64,000 bases of DNA from Leptolyngbya sp. SIO1E4 (GTDB lineage Bacteria > Cyanobacteriota > Cyanobacteriia > Phormidesmidales > Phormidesmidaceae): the NCBI GenBank assembly GCA_010672825.2, contig JAAHFU020000004.1, positions 124,001-188,000 of the forward strand, written 5' to 3'. Positions 48,445 through 56,188 of this stretch are shown piece after piece. The notes under the pieces were generated by a model. The model was not told the DNA's origin and made no database searches. It saw only the letters and a list, made by a program, of their open reading frames with translations. Position 1 is the first letter of the stretch; the number at the start of each line of letters is the position of its first letter. Made by a program: the position numbers and the translations under genes.

Positions 48445-49767
48445 TTATGACTTCAAAACTAGATTGGTCAACATCGTGTTCATCTTGTTAACTGACTCCA
48501 TATACTCTTTTTGAGGCACAGATTCAGCGACGATCCCAGCACCAGCATTGAGATAGACATTATTGCCATATTGATATACAGAGCGAAGGGAGATTGCCAA
48601 ATCTGCTGTACCGTTGCTATCTATCCAGCCAATACAGCCAGCATACATTCCCCTCGGTTCCGCTTCGAGGCGATCGATCCACTCTAAGGCTTGTTGCTTA
48701 TCAATGCCAGAAACAGTAATCCCTGGGAACAATGCTTTCAGAGCATCCCAAGCGGTATTGCCCGGCTTAAGAACCCCCCCAACCCTTGAAGATAGATGTT
48801 GGACAGTCCGATATTTCTTGACCTCCATGAAGTTAAAAACCTGAACGGTTCCTGGTAAACAAATTGAGTCAACCTCGCTTTGTGCCGATAAAACGGAAAG
48901 CGCATGTTCTTTGACCTCTTTAGCATCAGTAAACAGTTCACCCCTTAAGCGCTTATCTTCTTGTTGCTTTTCATCACGAGGTCTGGTTCCTGCTAGCGGA
49001 TTAGTCACAACAGAACGATCTTGGTATACTTCCACAAGGGTTTCGGGACTAAATCCCACGGTACGGACATCTCCGAAGTCCAGACAGTAGGAGCGAGCCG
49101 CATTATTGACTTTTGCCCCAACCACATAGGTTCCCAAGAGATCTAAGTCGCCAGAGAGTCTAAAAGGACGGGAAATAATTGCCTTATGCAATTCACCTTT
49201 TTGGATTGCCTCAATTAAAGTCTTGATGTGGTTCTGATACTTTTCGCGATCAGTAAAATCAACCTCTACAGGAGTTGACACATAATGTGGCAGCTGACTA
49301 TCTTTCAATAAAAGGCTGCGGATTTGGTCTAAAGACCTCGCACTCCTGATATAAACGCCCTCTTGTGTGAAGCGAAGTTCAGTCTCTGGAATCAAAAAAT
49401 AGAGTAACTCTTGCTGGATTGCTTTGGAGTATGAAGAATAAAACCCAGCTACGTCAAACCCAACATAGCCATAGGCTGTCCAATTCTCAATGGGTAAAGA
49501 TCCGAGTAACTCTCCAACTTGCCTAAAGGGATCACTAACTGGCTCGGAGTAAAACTCATCTACACTCGTGAGCGAAACGGTATCTTGGCTTACTGATACC
49601 TTAGCCAGCTCATTACCAGCGATGCGAACCTCATTTTTTTGTTCATACATCACATACTTAGAAAAAATACCTGCTCGCAGGAGATTCTGCAAGACAACAG
49701 TGGGCTCCCTTTGGCTTGATACAAAAGTTTCGTCATACTTTATTGCCGTCTTTAGCTCCATTACCAC
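48445..49767 (-). CDS. Salicylate synthase (chorismate-utilising, MbtI/Irp9/YbtS family)
   Basis: This is a 440-residue member of the chorismate-binding enzymes and best fits bifunctional salicylate synthases, which convert chorismate through isochorismate to salicylate and pyruvate. Landmarks are AYGYVGFDVAGF near 98, LHKAIISR with Lys195 at the position of the MbtI general base, GFSPETLV with Glu242, PLAGTR near 257, KEH with Glu287, FPGITVSGI near 347, and the C-terminal metal-binding Glu421 and Glu424. Length matches MbtI and Irp9, and no pyruvate-lyase partner gene is nearby. It sits between the aryl ligase and an AcpS homologue. Start: GTG 49767 has AAGGAG 7 nt upstream; ATG 49761 is an alternative. 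It supplies the aromatic starter. Confidence 0.9.
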   Translation of the reverse strand: MVMELKTAIKYDETFVSSQREPTVVLQNLLRAGIFSKYVMYEQKNEVRIAGNELAKVSVSQDTVSLTSVDEFYSEPVSDPFRQVGELLGSLPIENWTAYGYVGFDVAGFYSSYSKAIQQELLYFLIPETELRFTQEGVYIRSARSLDQIRSLLLKDSQLPHYVSTPVEVDFTDREKYQNHIKTLIEAIQKGELHKAIISRPFRLSGDLDLLGTYVVGAKVNNAARSYCLDFGDVRTVGFSPETLVEVYQDRSVVTNPLAGTRPRDEKQQEDKRLRGELFTDAKEVKEHALSVLSAQSEVDSICLPGTVQVFNFMEVKKYRTVQHLSSRVGGVLKPGNTAWDALKALFPGITVSGIDKQQALEWIDRLEAEPRGMYAGCIGWIDSNGTADLAISLRSVYQYGNNVYLNAGAGIVAESVPQKEYMESVNKMNTMLTNLVLKS

Positions 49768-49792
49768 TGATCAGCTCCTTATGGATGATTAG

Positions 49793-51331
49793 TCAGTACT
49801 TGCGTAATAATTTACGGTGAACTTTTCCAGTTGAGGTTCGCGGTAGGTTTTCTAAAAAGTGAACCTTTTTCGGTGCCTTAAAATGAGGCAACTGCTGTTT
49901 AGCAAATTTACGAATGCCAGCCTCTAGCTCAGATGATGGTTCTTGCCCTGGTTTAAGGCTTACATAAGCAACAACCTGAGTTAACTGCTCACCACTATTA
50001 GATTCAGGTGCGACTGCAACTTCAGAAATCTGGGGATGCTGATATAAGATATCCTCAATCTCCATAGGCGATATCCACTGACCATTTACCTTAAAGAGGT
50101 CATCAGCTCGTCCCATAAACCTAAAATAACCATCAGAATCGCGCAGATACTTATCTCCGGTTCGCATACAGCTCCCATAGATAGCCTTCCGCGTTTCCTG
50201 GAGTCGATTCCAGTATCCCAGCATCAGACTCTCTCCACTCACCTGTAAATCGCCAATCTCACCAGGAGGACACAGAGAACCCTTTTCATCAACAACTTGA
50301 ACCTCATACCCAGGAACAGGACAACCTGAGTAGCCTGGTTTACATTCTTCTAATCGGTTTGAGAGAAAAATATGCAAAAACTCAGTTGTTCCAATCCCCT
50401 CACAAATTTCTTGGTCGTAACGCTTCAACCACTTTTGCCAGATACTTTTAGGCATTTGCTCGGCTGCAGACACACATAAGCGTAGAGAAGATGCATCTAG
50501 AGGAGAGATATCATCTAAAGCAAGAATATCTGCATAGGCGCTGGGAATGCCAAATAAAACCGTTGGCCGATAGCGCTGGATGTCGGCAATAATATCAAAA
50601 GCATTGCTAGCATCAGACAATACAGCAGCTGCGCCAACCGCCATGGGCATGTAGAGGGTATTCCCTAAACCATAGGCAAAAGCCATTTTAGCAACCGAAT
50701 AGGTGATGTCACCCTTATGCAAGCCAAGCGTAGATCGCCCATAGTACTCCGCACAAGCGACCATACTTTGATGAAGATGAATCACGCCTTTGGGTCGGCC
50801 TGTGCTGCCAGAAGTGTAAAGCCAAAAAGCCGGTTCGTCGCGATAGGTGTCAGCGCAAGATAGCCGTTCGCTAGTTTGCTGGGTGAGTCGAGACACAAAT
50901 GGATGCTTTCCATCTGTAATCACTACATGGCGCAGAAACTGAGACTGGATAGGGGCCAGTTTCTCCTGCCACTCCTGGGTAGTCAGAAAAATTTTAGCTC
51001 GCGAGTCTTGCAGAATATATTGAATATCATCAATGGTGCAAGCCGTATTGATCGGAACCGGTACAGCCCCTAGCCACACAGCACCCCAGAAGGCAAAAAC
51101 AAATTCCGGAGAATCCGGCAAAAGAATAGCAATTCGATTCTCCCGTTCCAGACCAAAATCGGACAGCAATCCAGCAGTGCGTCGAACAAAGCTGTTCACC
51201 TGGGCATAGGTGTAGGTTTCTTCTTGATGGTAAAAGGCCGCTTTCTCGCTGCGTTCCTGCGCCAGATCACCTTCTATGAAGTAAGCTGCAGCATTAAAGA
51301 CACTAGGCAACCGTTCAGAAATACTGTCCAT
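49793..51331 (-). CDS. Aryl-acid AMP/CoA ligase, benzoate-CoA ligase family
   Basis: This is a 512-residue acyl-adenylate-forming enzyme with the N-terminal NAAAYFIEGD pattern of benzoate-CoA ligases, the P-loop YTSGSTGRPKG, EGIGTTE, RTGDKY and the C-terminal catalytic Lys in TSTGKVHRK. It has no attached carrier domain. With salicylate synthase 25 bp downstream and a free ACP upstream, the likely substrate is salicylate, loaded on the ACP (51876-52124) or released as salicyl-CoA. Salicylate-activating enzymes in known phenolate metallophore pathways are usually of the DhbE/YbtE type, so recruitment from the benzoate-CoA ligase branch is of note. The start has AAAGGA 7 nt upstream. Confidence 0.85.
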   Translation of the reverse strand: MDSISERLPSVFNAAAYFIEGDLAQERSEKAAFYHQEETYTYAQVNSFVRRTAGLLSDFGLERENRIAILLPDSPEFVFAFWGAVWLGAVPVPINTACTIDDIQYILQDSRAKIFLTTQEWQEKLAPIQSQFLRHVVITDGKHPFVSRLTQQTSERLSCADTYRDEPAFWLYTSGSTGRPKGVIHLHQSMVACAEYYGRSTLGLHKGDITYSVAKMAFAYGLGNTLYMPMAVGAAAVLSDASNAFDIIADIQRYRPTVLFGIPSAYADILALDDISPLDASSLRLCVSAAEQMPKSIWQKWLKRYDQEICEGIGTTEFLHIFLSNRLEECKPGYSGCPVPGYEVQVVDEKGSLCPPGEIGDLQVSGESLMLGYWNRLQETRKAIYGSCMRTGDKYLRDSDGYFRFMGRADDLFKVNGQWISPMEIEDILYQHPQISEVAVAPESNSGEQLTQVVAYVSLKPGQEPSSELEAGIRKFAKQQLPHFKAPKKVHFLENLPRTSTGKVHRKLLRKY

Positions 51332-51355
51332 CTAACTGTCCTTTAACCTCACGGT

Positions 51356-51814
51356 TTACTGAGCAAGAACATGAACTAACACATGCCCATCCCAATGAAA
51401 CCAATTCGCTAGCCATTCTTGGACACCAAGCGCTTTTGCTTGAATCTTTGCTTCCCCATGGAGAGAAACGGACAATTCGTCGTGTGCAAGATTTGCTTCA
51501 ATCTGATTCCAACCAATTCCAGCGAGTCCAGTGCCTAGGGCCTTCCCCACGGCTTCCTTAGCTGCAAAACAAATTGCATAAAACTGGTAAGAATCATTAG
51601 CGAATTGACAAATCTCTATCTCCTTGGGAGTAAACAACAGGTTCAACGTTTCGGGATCATATCGATCAACTAAGCTAGCAATTCTATAAACAGGTGTGAT
51701 ATCAATACCGACAGCCTTGATCCCGGCTGTCCACCTATGCTCGGAAAACGAAATTTCAGCGCTTCGTTTTATAAAAGCTGCTATCTCATTTAGGTGCTGC
51801 TGATCAAATTGCAT
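51356..51814 (-). CDS. AcpS-type phosphopantetheinyl transferase
   Basis: This is a 152-residue AcpS-fold protein with both Mg-ligand motifs intact: AVGIDIT (Asp38) and FAAKEAVGKALGTG (Glu87). FTPKEIEIC corresponds to the AcpS segment between them. About 30 residues precede the conserved start and show no recognised domain. It lies directly between the free carrier protein and the aryl ligase, and is probably co-transcribed. It is the second AcpS homologue in 4 kb, although a general Sfp-type enzyme is encoded at 58171. A dedicated role in activating the free ACP is plausible but inferred. Confidence 0.85.
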   Translation of the reverse strand: MQFDQQHLNEIAAFIKRSAEISFSEHRWTAGIKAVGIDITPVYRIASLVDRYDPETLNLLFTPKEIEICQFANDSYQFYAICFAAKEAVGKALGTGLAGIGWNQIEANLAHDELSVSLHGEAKIQAKALGVQEWLANWFHWDGHVLVHVLAQ

Positions 51815-51875
51815 TCCTGTCCTCTTCGACTTGCAACTCCCCTAAGAGATCTTCCCCTCAGAGATCTCAAACTTC

Positions 51876-52124
51876 TCATTGAGAACTGGTAGCCACCGCC
51901 GCTTCAATCAAACCACAGACTTGAATCAGCGTCATATCTTGCCGAGATTCAAGCTTTACACTGACCCCTAGCCTACGCTTCAGCCCTAGCGAAACCTCTA
52001 CTGTCTCCGTAGAGTCAAGCTGCAAATCTTTGTAAAGCAGAGTCTCTTCATGAAGAGACTCTGCTGAAATTCCTAAATCAACAAGTATTGCCTTTAGAAC
52101 ATCCATCACCTCTTGAATATCCAT
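51876..52124 (-). CDS. Free-standing acyl/aryl carrier protein
   Basis: This is an 82-residue acidic helical protein with the carrier motif LQLDSTETVE; Ser38 would carry phosphopantetheine. It heads a tight run of five same-strand genes (carrier, AcpS, ligase, salicylate synthase, AcpS-like), so it is the likely first acceptor of activated salicylate. No Shine-Dalgarno is evident before ATG 52124; ATG 52106 is an alternative. A candidate promoter lies about 70 nt upstream. Confidence 0.85.
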   Translation of the reverse strand: MDIQEVMDVLKAILVDLGISAESLHEETLLYKDLQLDSTETVEVSLGLKRRLGVSVKLESRQDMTLIQVCGLIEAAVATSSQ

Positions 52125-52193
52125 AAATCAAAACGTATTAACAGCCTTTGCATCTGAGCAATGATCAGACATCTTTAAAGCAAATAGCGACTA

Positions 52194-52222
52194 ATTTTGA
52201 ATGTTGACGAGTAGCTTGACAA
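52194..52222 (-). promoter_or_regulatory. Candidate sigma70-type promoter for the starter operon
   Basis: On the minus strand TTGTCA (52222-52217) and CAAAAT (52199-52194) are 17 bp apart. The matches to consensus are 5 of 6 and 4 of 6. The -10 element lies about 70 nt above ATG 52124. No experimental support is available and such matches are common in AT-rich gaps. Confidence 0.3.
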
Positions 52223-52601
52223 AACTCACGCAGCATCTCAGACAGCTCAAATCCGTAGACAAATGCCCTTAATACCAGTGAAAAATACTTCAAGCGCCTT
52301 AGATATCAACTTCTAAAACTAATTCAGACCTTTGAAATTCCTGGCGAACAATGCCTCGATCACATTTGAATTTCTATTGCGAGAGCCTTTAAACCTGAAC
52401 TCACTAAGAGAGTAGTATAGATTGCTCCAGGTTGGCAAGCCTTAAATCGCCTATTTTGCTCAAATTGATGTCAATATGCTCAAAAGCCAGTGGTATAAGA
52501 CCTCAAAGATAAACTCTCTAGATGCGAATTCCTCTCAACAGGCCTCTGAGCAAAGGTCTCTGAGCAAAGCATGTCAGTCAAAATTTATTATGACGCTTCT
52601 C

Positions 52602-52626
52602 GAGTTTTGAAAAATTTTCAAAACTC
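52602..52626. promoter_or_regulatory. Perfect 25-bp palindrome, possible operator
   Basis: GAGTTTTGAAAA, one central base, then its exact reverse complement TTTTCAAAACTC. A one-base centre is poor for a hairpin, so binding of a dimeric regulator is the likelier role. It lies about 480 bp above the carrier gene and 140 bp below the thioesterase gene. Confidence 0.5.
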
Positions 52627-52641
52627 ACTATGTTTATAGTG
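52626..52641. repeat. Adjacent 6-bp inverted repeat (CACTAT / ATAGTG)
   Basis: A six-base stem with a four-base GTTT loop directly abuts the 25-bp palindrome. It has no T-run on either strand, so it is not a convincing intrinsic terminator. Confidence 0.4.
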
Positions 52642-52766
52642 CCTTACCATACCTGCACATGTGAGTGCACCTAGCATCGGCCATAAGCCTGGGCGGAGAT
52701 GGCGTTACTTACCAGCAGCAAGAACTGTTATCCAGGCTCAGCACCCCTATTATAGAGCCAATGTCT

Positions 52767-53534
52767 TCACAACTGCTGGCTAGTGATTCTATTCAAGGTT
52801 TGGTCTAGGGACTGCAGCAGCAGCGATCGCGCAGTATGGATGAAAAAGTGATCGCCAAGAAACATTTGCGTTGAGAAAGCGGCATTAGTTTGCTCTTGCC
52901 AGGCTTCCAACATTGCACAACTTACATCTGGATCCTGCAAACCCCCAAAAGTCGTTATGGGGCAATTTAACGGTGACTCTGACTGATAGGTGTAGGTTTC
53001 AAGGATTTCAAAGTCTGCTCTAAGGGCTGGTAAGAGCAATTGCATCAACTCTTTATTAGCAAGCACTGCCTCCGGTGTCCCATTCAGGCGTCGCAATTCC
53101 TCTATAAACTCAGAATCCGGCAAGGTGTGAATAGGAGGACCTGCATCGGGTATTTGAGGGGCACGGCGACCAGAGACAAACAGGTGCATCGGACTACGAG
53201 CATGGATTCGACGGAGGAAACGAGCGACCTCAAAGCTAGTCAGTCCACCCATACTATGCCCAAAGAAAACAAAGGGTTTGTTGAGATAGGGAATGAGAGA
53301 CTGTGCAATCCCCTCAGCTAGCTGAGCTAGCTGAGTATAGGGAGGCTCATTGAGTCGCATCCCTCTTCCAGGAAGTTCAATGGGGCAGACCTCTATCGTA
53401 GAAGGTAATTGTTTGGACCAGTCGCGAAAGCTCAGAGCGCCACCGCCAGCGTAGGGAAAGCAAAATAGTCGCAGACTAGCCTGAGGATTAGGTCTAGGGC
53501 AGGTTACCCAGGAATTAGAAGGGGCAAGAATCAT
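52767..53534 (-). CDS. Type II thioesterase (editing alpha/beta-hydrolase)
   Basis: This is a 255-residue stand-alone thioesterase of the NRPS/PKS proofreading family. The opening LFCFPYAGGGA and ELPGRG segments are typical. The nucleophile is Ser94 in GHSMGG, the acid is Asp201 or Asp203 (GGLQDPD), and the base is His229 (GDHFFIH). It is expected to free stalled or mis-primed carrier proteins in the cytoplasm. It lies 80 bp below the MbtH gene on the same strand. It is not the terminal release enzyme of the assembly line, which must lie outside the window. Confidence 0.93.
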   Translation of the reverse strand: MILAPSNSWVTCPRPNPQASLRLFCFPYAGGGALSFRDWSKQLPSTIEVCPIELPGRGMRLNEPPYTQLAQLAEGIAQSLIPYLNKPFVFFGHSMGGLTSFEVARFLRRIHARSPMHLFVSGRRAPQIPDAGPPIHTLPDSEFIEELRRLNGTPEAVLANKELMQLLLPALRADFEILETYTYQSESPLNCPITTFGGLQDPDVSCAMLEAWQEQTNAAFSTQMFLGDHFFIHTARSLLLQSLDQTLNRITSQQL

Positions 53535-53614
53535 GGTTGTCTATCCGATCAACTATGCACAGATAAATATCCTCTTAGCTAGAGGTCACAGCCACCTACC
53601 TATCAAGCATTGAG

Positions 53615-53845
53615 TCATGAATCACTGCGATAAGCAGTTTCTTCCATTTTCTTTCGGAGGCTTAGAGGACGCATATCAGTCCAAACTTCTTTGACATATT
53701 CCAGACATTCTGGCTTTAGGCCAGTTTTACCTGTATCACGCCAGCCTAGAGGGTTCTCAAGATATACGGGCCAGATAGAATACTGCTCTTCCTGATTGAT
53801 GACAACTTTATAAACTGTGTTGTCATCATGATCATCTCGAGCCAT
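53615..53845 (-). CDS. MbtH-like protein
   Basis: This is a 76-residue protein with the MbtH signature: [23 protein letters not shown] and VWTDMRP, keeping the three Trp residues of the family. MbtH-like proteins bind A domains and are often needed for their solubility or activity. It is the only one in the window, so it may serve the Cys and both Phe A domains. The C-terminal extension after RP is slightly longer than usual. Confidence 0.95.
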   Translation of the reverse strand: MARDDHDDNTVYKVVINQEEQYSIWPVYLENPLGWRDTGKTGLKPECLEYVKEVWTDMRPLSLRKKMEETAYRSDS

Positions 53846-53942
53846 AATTGCTTCTCCAGCGAGTAAGTTAATGAACTAGGGTGAAAGTTGAAAGCTAAGA
53901 TGGCATCGGCGCCAGCCCATCCCTTACCACAACGCCAAAGTT

Positions 53943-54296
53943 TTACCGTGCTAGGGTATCGGCGGGAGATAATTCTGCTAAGGGCTCAAGATGTCCCTTA
54001 CCTTTCAGAGTTGCCAAATCAATGTCAGCAATGCATCGTACCTTAACGTAGTTTAGAATCAGTTCACCAACGAGGTGAACCATGCCGCTCTGTCGATCAA
54101 AATCAGCCTTACTAAGATCACATGCTTCATGATCAAGACCAACACTCAATTCAGAGCCGCCCTGGGTATCGGTAAACTTGATATGTACATATCCTAAGTC
54201 AATCCGTTCCTTCAAAACCGCAGCCTTCTTTTCCGGTCGCAAGCTAGCTTCGACAGAATGTTCCCCTTGTGATAAGCGTTGAACCAGTTCGTTCAT
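53943..54296 (-). CDS. Uncharacterised small protein upstream of MbtH
   Basis: The family is not recognised. The protein is 117 residues, acidic, without signal peptide or membrane segment. It has a charged N-terminus (MNELVQRLSQGE) followed by a region that looks rich in beta strands (GYVHIKFTD, ELSVGLD, VRCIADIDL). The chosen start, ATG 54296, has GAGGGA 7 nt upstream; a longer frame from 54332 lacks such a site. It lies 97 bp above the MbtH gene on the same strand and is probably part of the cluster. It could be an accessory or immunity factor, but nothing in the sequence shows it. Confidence 0.7.
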   Translation of the reverse strand: MNELVQRLSQGEHSVEASLRPEKKAAVLKERIDLGYVHIKFTDTQGGSELSVGLDHEACDLSKADFDRQSGMVHLVGELILNYVKVRCIADIDLATLKGKGHLEPLAELSPADTLAR

Positions 54297-54303
54297 GATA
54301 ACT

Positions 54304-54309
54304 TCCCTC
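54304..54309 (-). promoter_or_regulatory. Shine-Dalgarno deciding the 53943-54296 start
   Basis: GAGGGA on the minus strand, 7 nt before ATG 54296. It favours the 117-residue product over the 129-residue one. Confidence 0.55.
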
Positions 54310-54459
54310 AATGGTTTGAAGCATGTCAGCAACTAGCTAACTCATCTATGCACCCAGAGCACGTTTTCAGAAGTATCAACTTAAGCTGCGACAGTAAAGC
54401 CTAATTAGCGATCTCTCCCAGCTACTTTATGCTCAGACTAGCTGAGGCTCAAGAATAAA

Positions 54460-54849
54460 TTACTGTTGATTATCTGAGCCTGTTGAAGCATCAGCCTTAA
54501 TAGGTTCACTGACTTTTACAGGTTCGTAAACTGGAACCTCAAACTCCAAGACATCCCGACAGAAGTCCTTCCACTCGGGTGTAACGTTGTCAAAAACGAT
54601 ATTCTCGTCCAAAAAAATACCATCAGTGACAACGTAGTTTTCCTGGAGGTAAAGGAAATCACTCTCAGTGAATTGCCGAGCAATTTCGACTTCTACACCA
54701 TCAATCTCGTTCTTTTCCTTTCGTGCATTCTCACTGTACTCAGTCCACTGGTTGAATTCACGCAATCGGCTAATCGGATAAGCCTTGCAGTATTTCCCCA
54801 TTGTTGCCATTAGCACACCCCAACTCAAAGTTGCTGTAGCCTTGAACAT
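54460..54849 (-). CDS. Uncharacterised small acidic protein, first gene of the cluster strand
   Basis: The family is not recognised. It has 129 residues from ATG 54849, which has AAAGGA about 9 nt upstream. ATG 54801, giving MGKYCKAYPIS, would match the first conserved-looking segment. The protein is rich in acidic and aromatic residues (LREFNQWTEY, DFLYLQENYV, WKDFCRDVLEFEVP) and ends in a polar, disordered-looking tail. There is no membrane segment. It is the rightmost gene on the cluster strand and its upstream gap of 1.3 kb may hold the promoter. Cluster membership is inferred from orientation and spacing only. Confidence 0.65.
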   Translation of the reverse strand: MFKATATLSWGVLMATMGKYCKAYPISRLREFNQWTEYSENARKEKNEIDGVEVEIARQFTESDFLYLQENYVVTDGIFLDENIVFDNVTPEWKDFCRDVLEFEVPVYEPVKVSEPIKADASTGSDNQQ

Positions 54850-56188
54850 CCATTATGTCCTTTAGAATCAGCACTCCTTCACATAATCAGTCAGCTACGC
54901 TAACGAAGTCTGAATCGCTGCTATTAATATTGCACCTCCTCTCCCTAATAAGGGAACTTGAAGACAGCAACAACTGAACATCCTATGATTGATGGACAAC
55001 CTTCAATTTAGTTGCATGAACTGTACTAGACAGCTTCATAATTCAGCATTCAAAAAGCTCTCTGAGACGCGCGAAAAGCTCACTTAATTATGCCTAGACA
55101 TGACCAGAAGCACCTCCAAATTCTATCAGGAAGTTTTCTCAGCCAGCCATCTTTGCTTTCTAGAGCTAATATTACAACAGGACTTGTGCATATAGCAAGA
55201 GATGTCTGTTCAGTGACTAGTCATCATTTATGGCCATAGTCCATGTTTTAGCCGGTGGTAGATGCTAGCCCTATTGAGTTCGCGGGAAACTGCAGGATCC
55301 GAGACCCTGACGTTCTTCTCAAAGGCTTTATTAATTGAGAGCCTCAATGAGGTTGCTAGTACGATAAGATAGTACGCTTGTTCATACTACATAGGTGACT
55401 TCCGACCTTAAAACGCCTTAAACGCAAGGATACAGGCAAACGGCTATGAACAGGACGCGAAAATGATGATTTTCTCAAAGCATTTGCCGATTAAGATGCA
55501 ATTGCCCTAGTATTGAATTGCCTGGAAATCTACTTGCAAATGACTCTCAATAGGGCTACTATCTTACCCATAGTTGATTGATAAGCTTGAATTAGGTGGT
55601 GAGTGCAATGTCCAGGTTCCTGCGGCGGCCTGCAATGACAACAACTTTAATTAGCTAGCGAGATAGAGATACGTGCAAAAAGTTGTGGCTCTAAGGCCTT
55701 GAAAGGTATATGGATACCTACTTCAGATACTGAAGATTTCGGGCTGGTTAGGGTTTCCGTTTGCAGTAGGGCGATGCTCTGAACGGCTTAGAGTCTAATT
55801 TTTTGAAACTCATATTTCTTCTGCTACCTTTCGATCAACTGTTAGCCGTCTGTGCTTTGTTCTCAGGAGAATGGTACAGACTGCATGAGAGTTCGGTGAG
55901 CATGCTTTCGATCACGCCTTCTGTTCTGCTCCTTTATCGTCTGATGGTCAAAGCTTGCTTCATGTTTTAAGCGCTGTCTATGCATTTTGACCAGCTAGGC
56001 ACAGCGTCTGATTTATATTTGGAACTTGTTTGGATAGTGTTTGTTTGGTTACAAGACGATGGGGGTTAGTATTTTCCAGATTGGTTCTTGAGCAATCGGT
56101 AACTAGAGCAACTTTTCAGACTTAGAGCAGCTGTTGCGAACTTACAAGTTGCATAATTCTTGATTAATCGGAGCTTAGTGAAAATACA
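54850..56188. other. 1.34-kb gene-poor stretch at cluster boundary
   Basis: No frame of convincing length or family content is seen on either strand. Near the cluster end the minus strand carries a purine-rich leader (GGGAGAGGAGG near 54940). A 13-bp inverted repeat lies at 55266-55278 and 55546-55558. The rest is unremarkable AT-rich sequence. It probably contains promoters for both flanking genes and perhaps a decayed mobile element. Confidence 0.5.
55266..55558. repeat. 293-bp segment bounded by 13-bp inverted repeats
   Basis: TAGCCCTATTGAG at 55266-55278 is repeated inverted at 55546-55558. Weaker matching extends outward, giving AGATnnTAGCCCTATTGAG in both arms. The interior has no coding frame. 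It could be a small non-autonomous element or a chance pair. No target-site duplication was identified. Confidence 0.35.

Larger units (their letters stand above)
52125..52766. other. 642-bp non-coding gap with dyad symmetries
   Basis: No credible gene is seen. The gap separates the thioesterase gene from the starter-unit genes. It holds a candidate promoter facing the carrier gene, a perfect 25-bp palindrome, a second short dyad beside it, and a 12-bp direct repeat (CTCTGAGCAAAG at 52544 and 52558). The gap suggests that the starter and assembly-line genes are transcribed separately from the MbtH and thioesterase genes. Confidence 0.6.

Noticed and set aside
52626-52641. Short hairpin considered as a terminator after the thioesterase gene
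   Set aside because: The stem is only six base pairs, has no following T-run, and lies about 125 bp from the stop codon.
55855-55920. Resemblance to the end of a group II intron near GAATGGTACAGACTGCATGAGAG
   Set aside because: No intron domain V hairpin or reverse transcriptase gene could be recognised, so the likeness is too weak.
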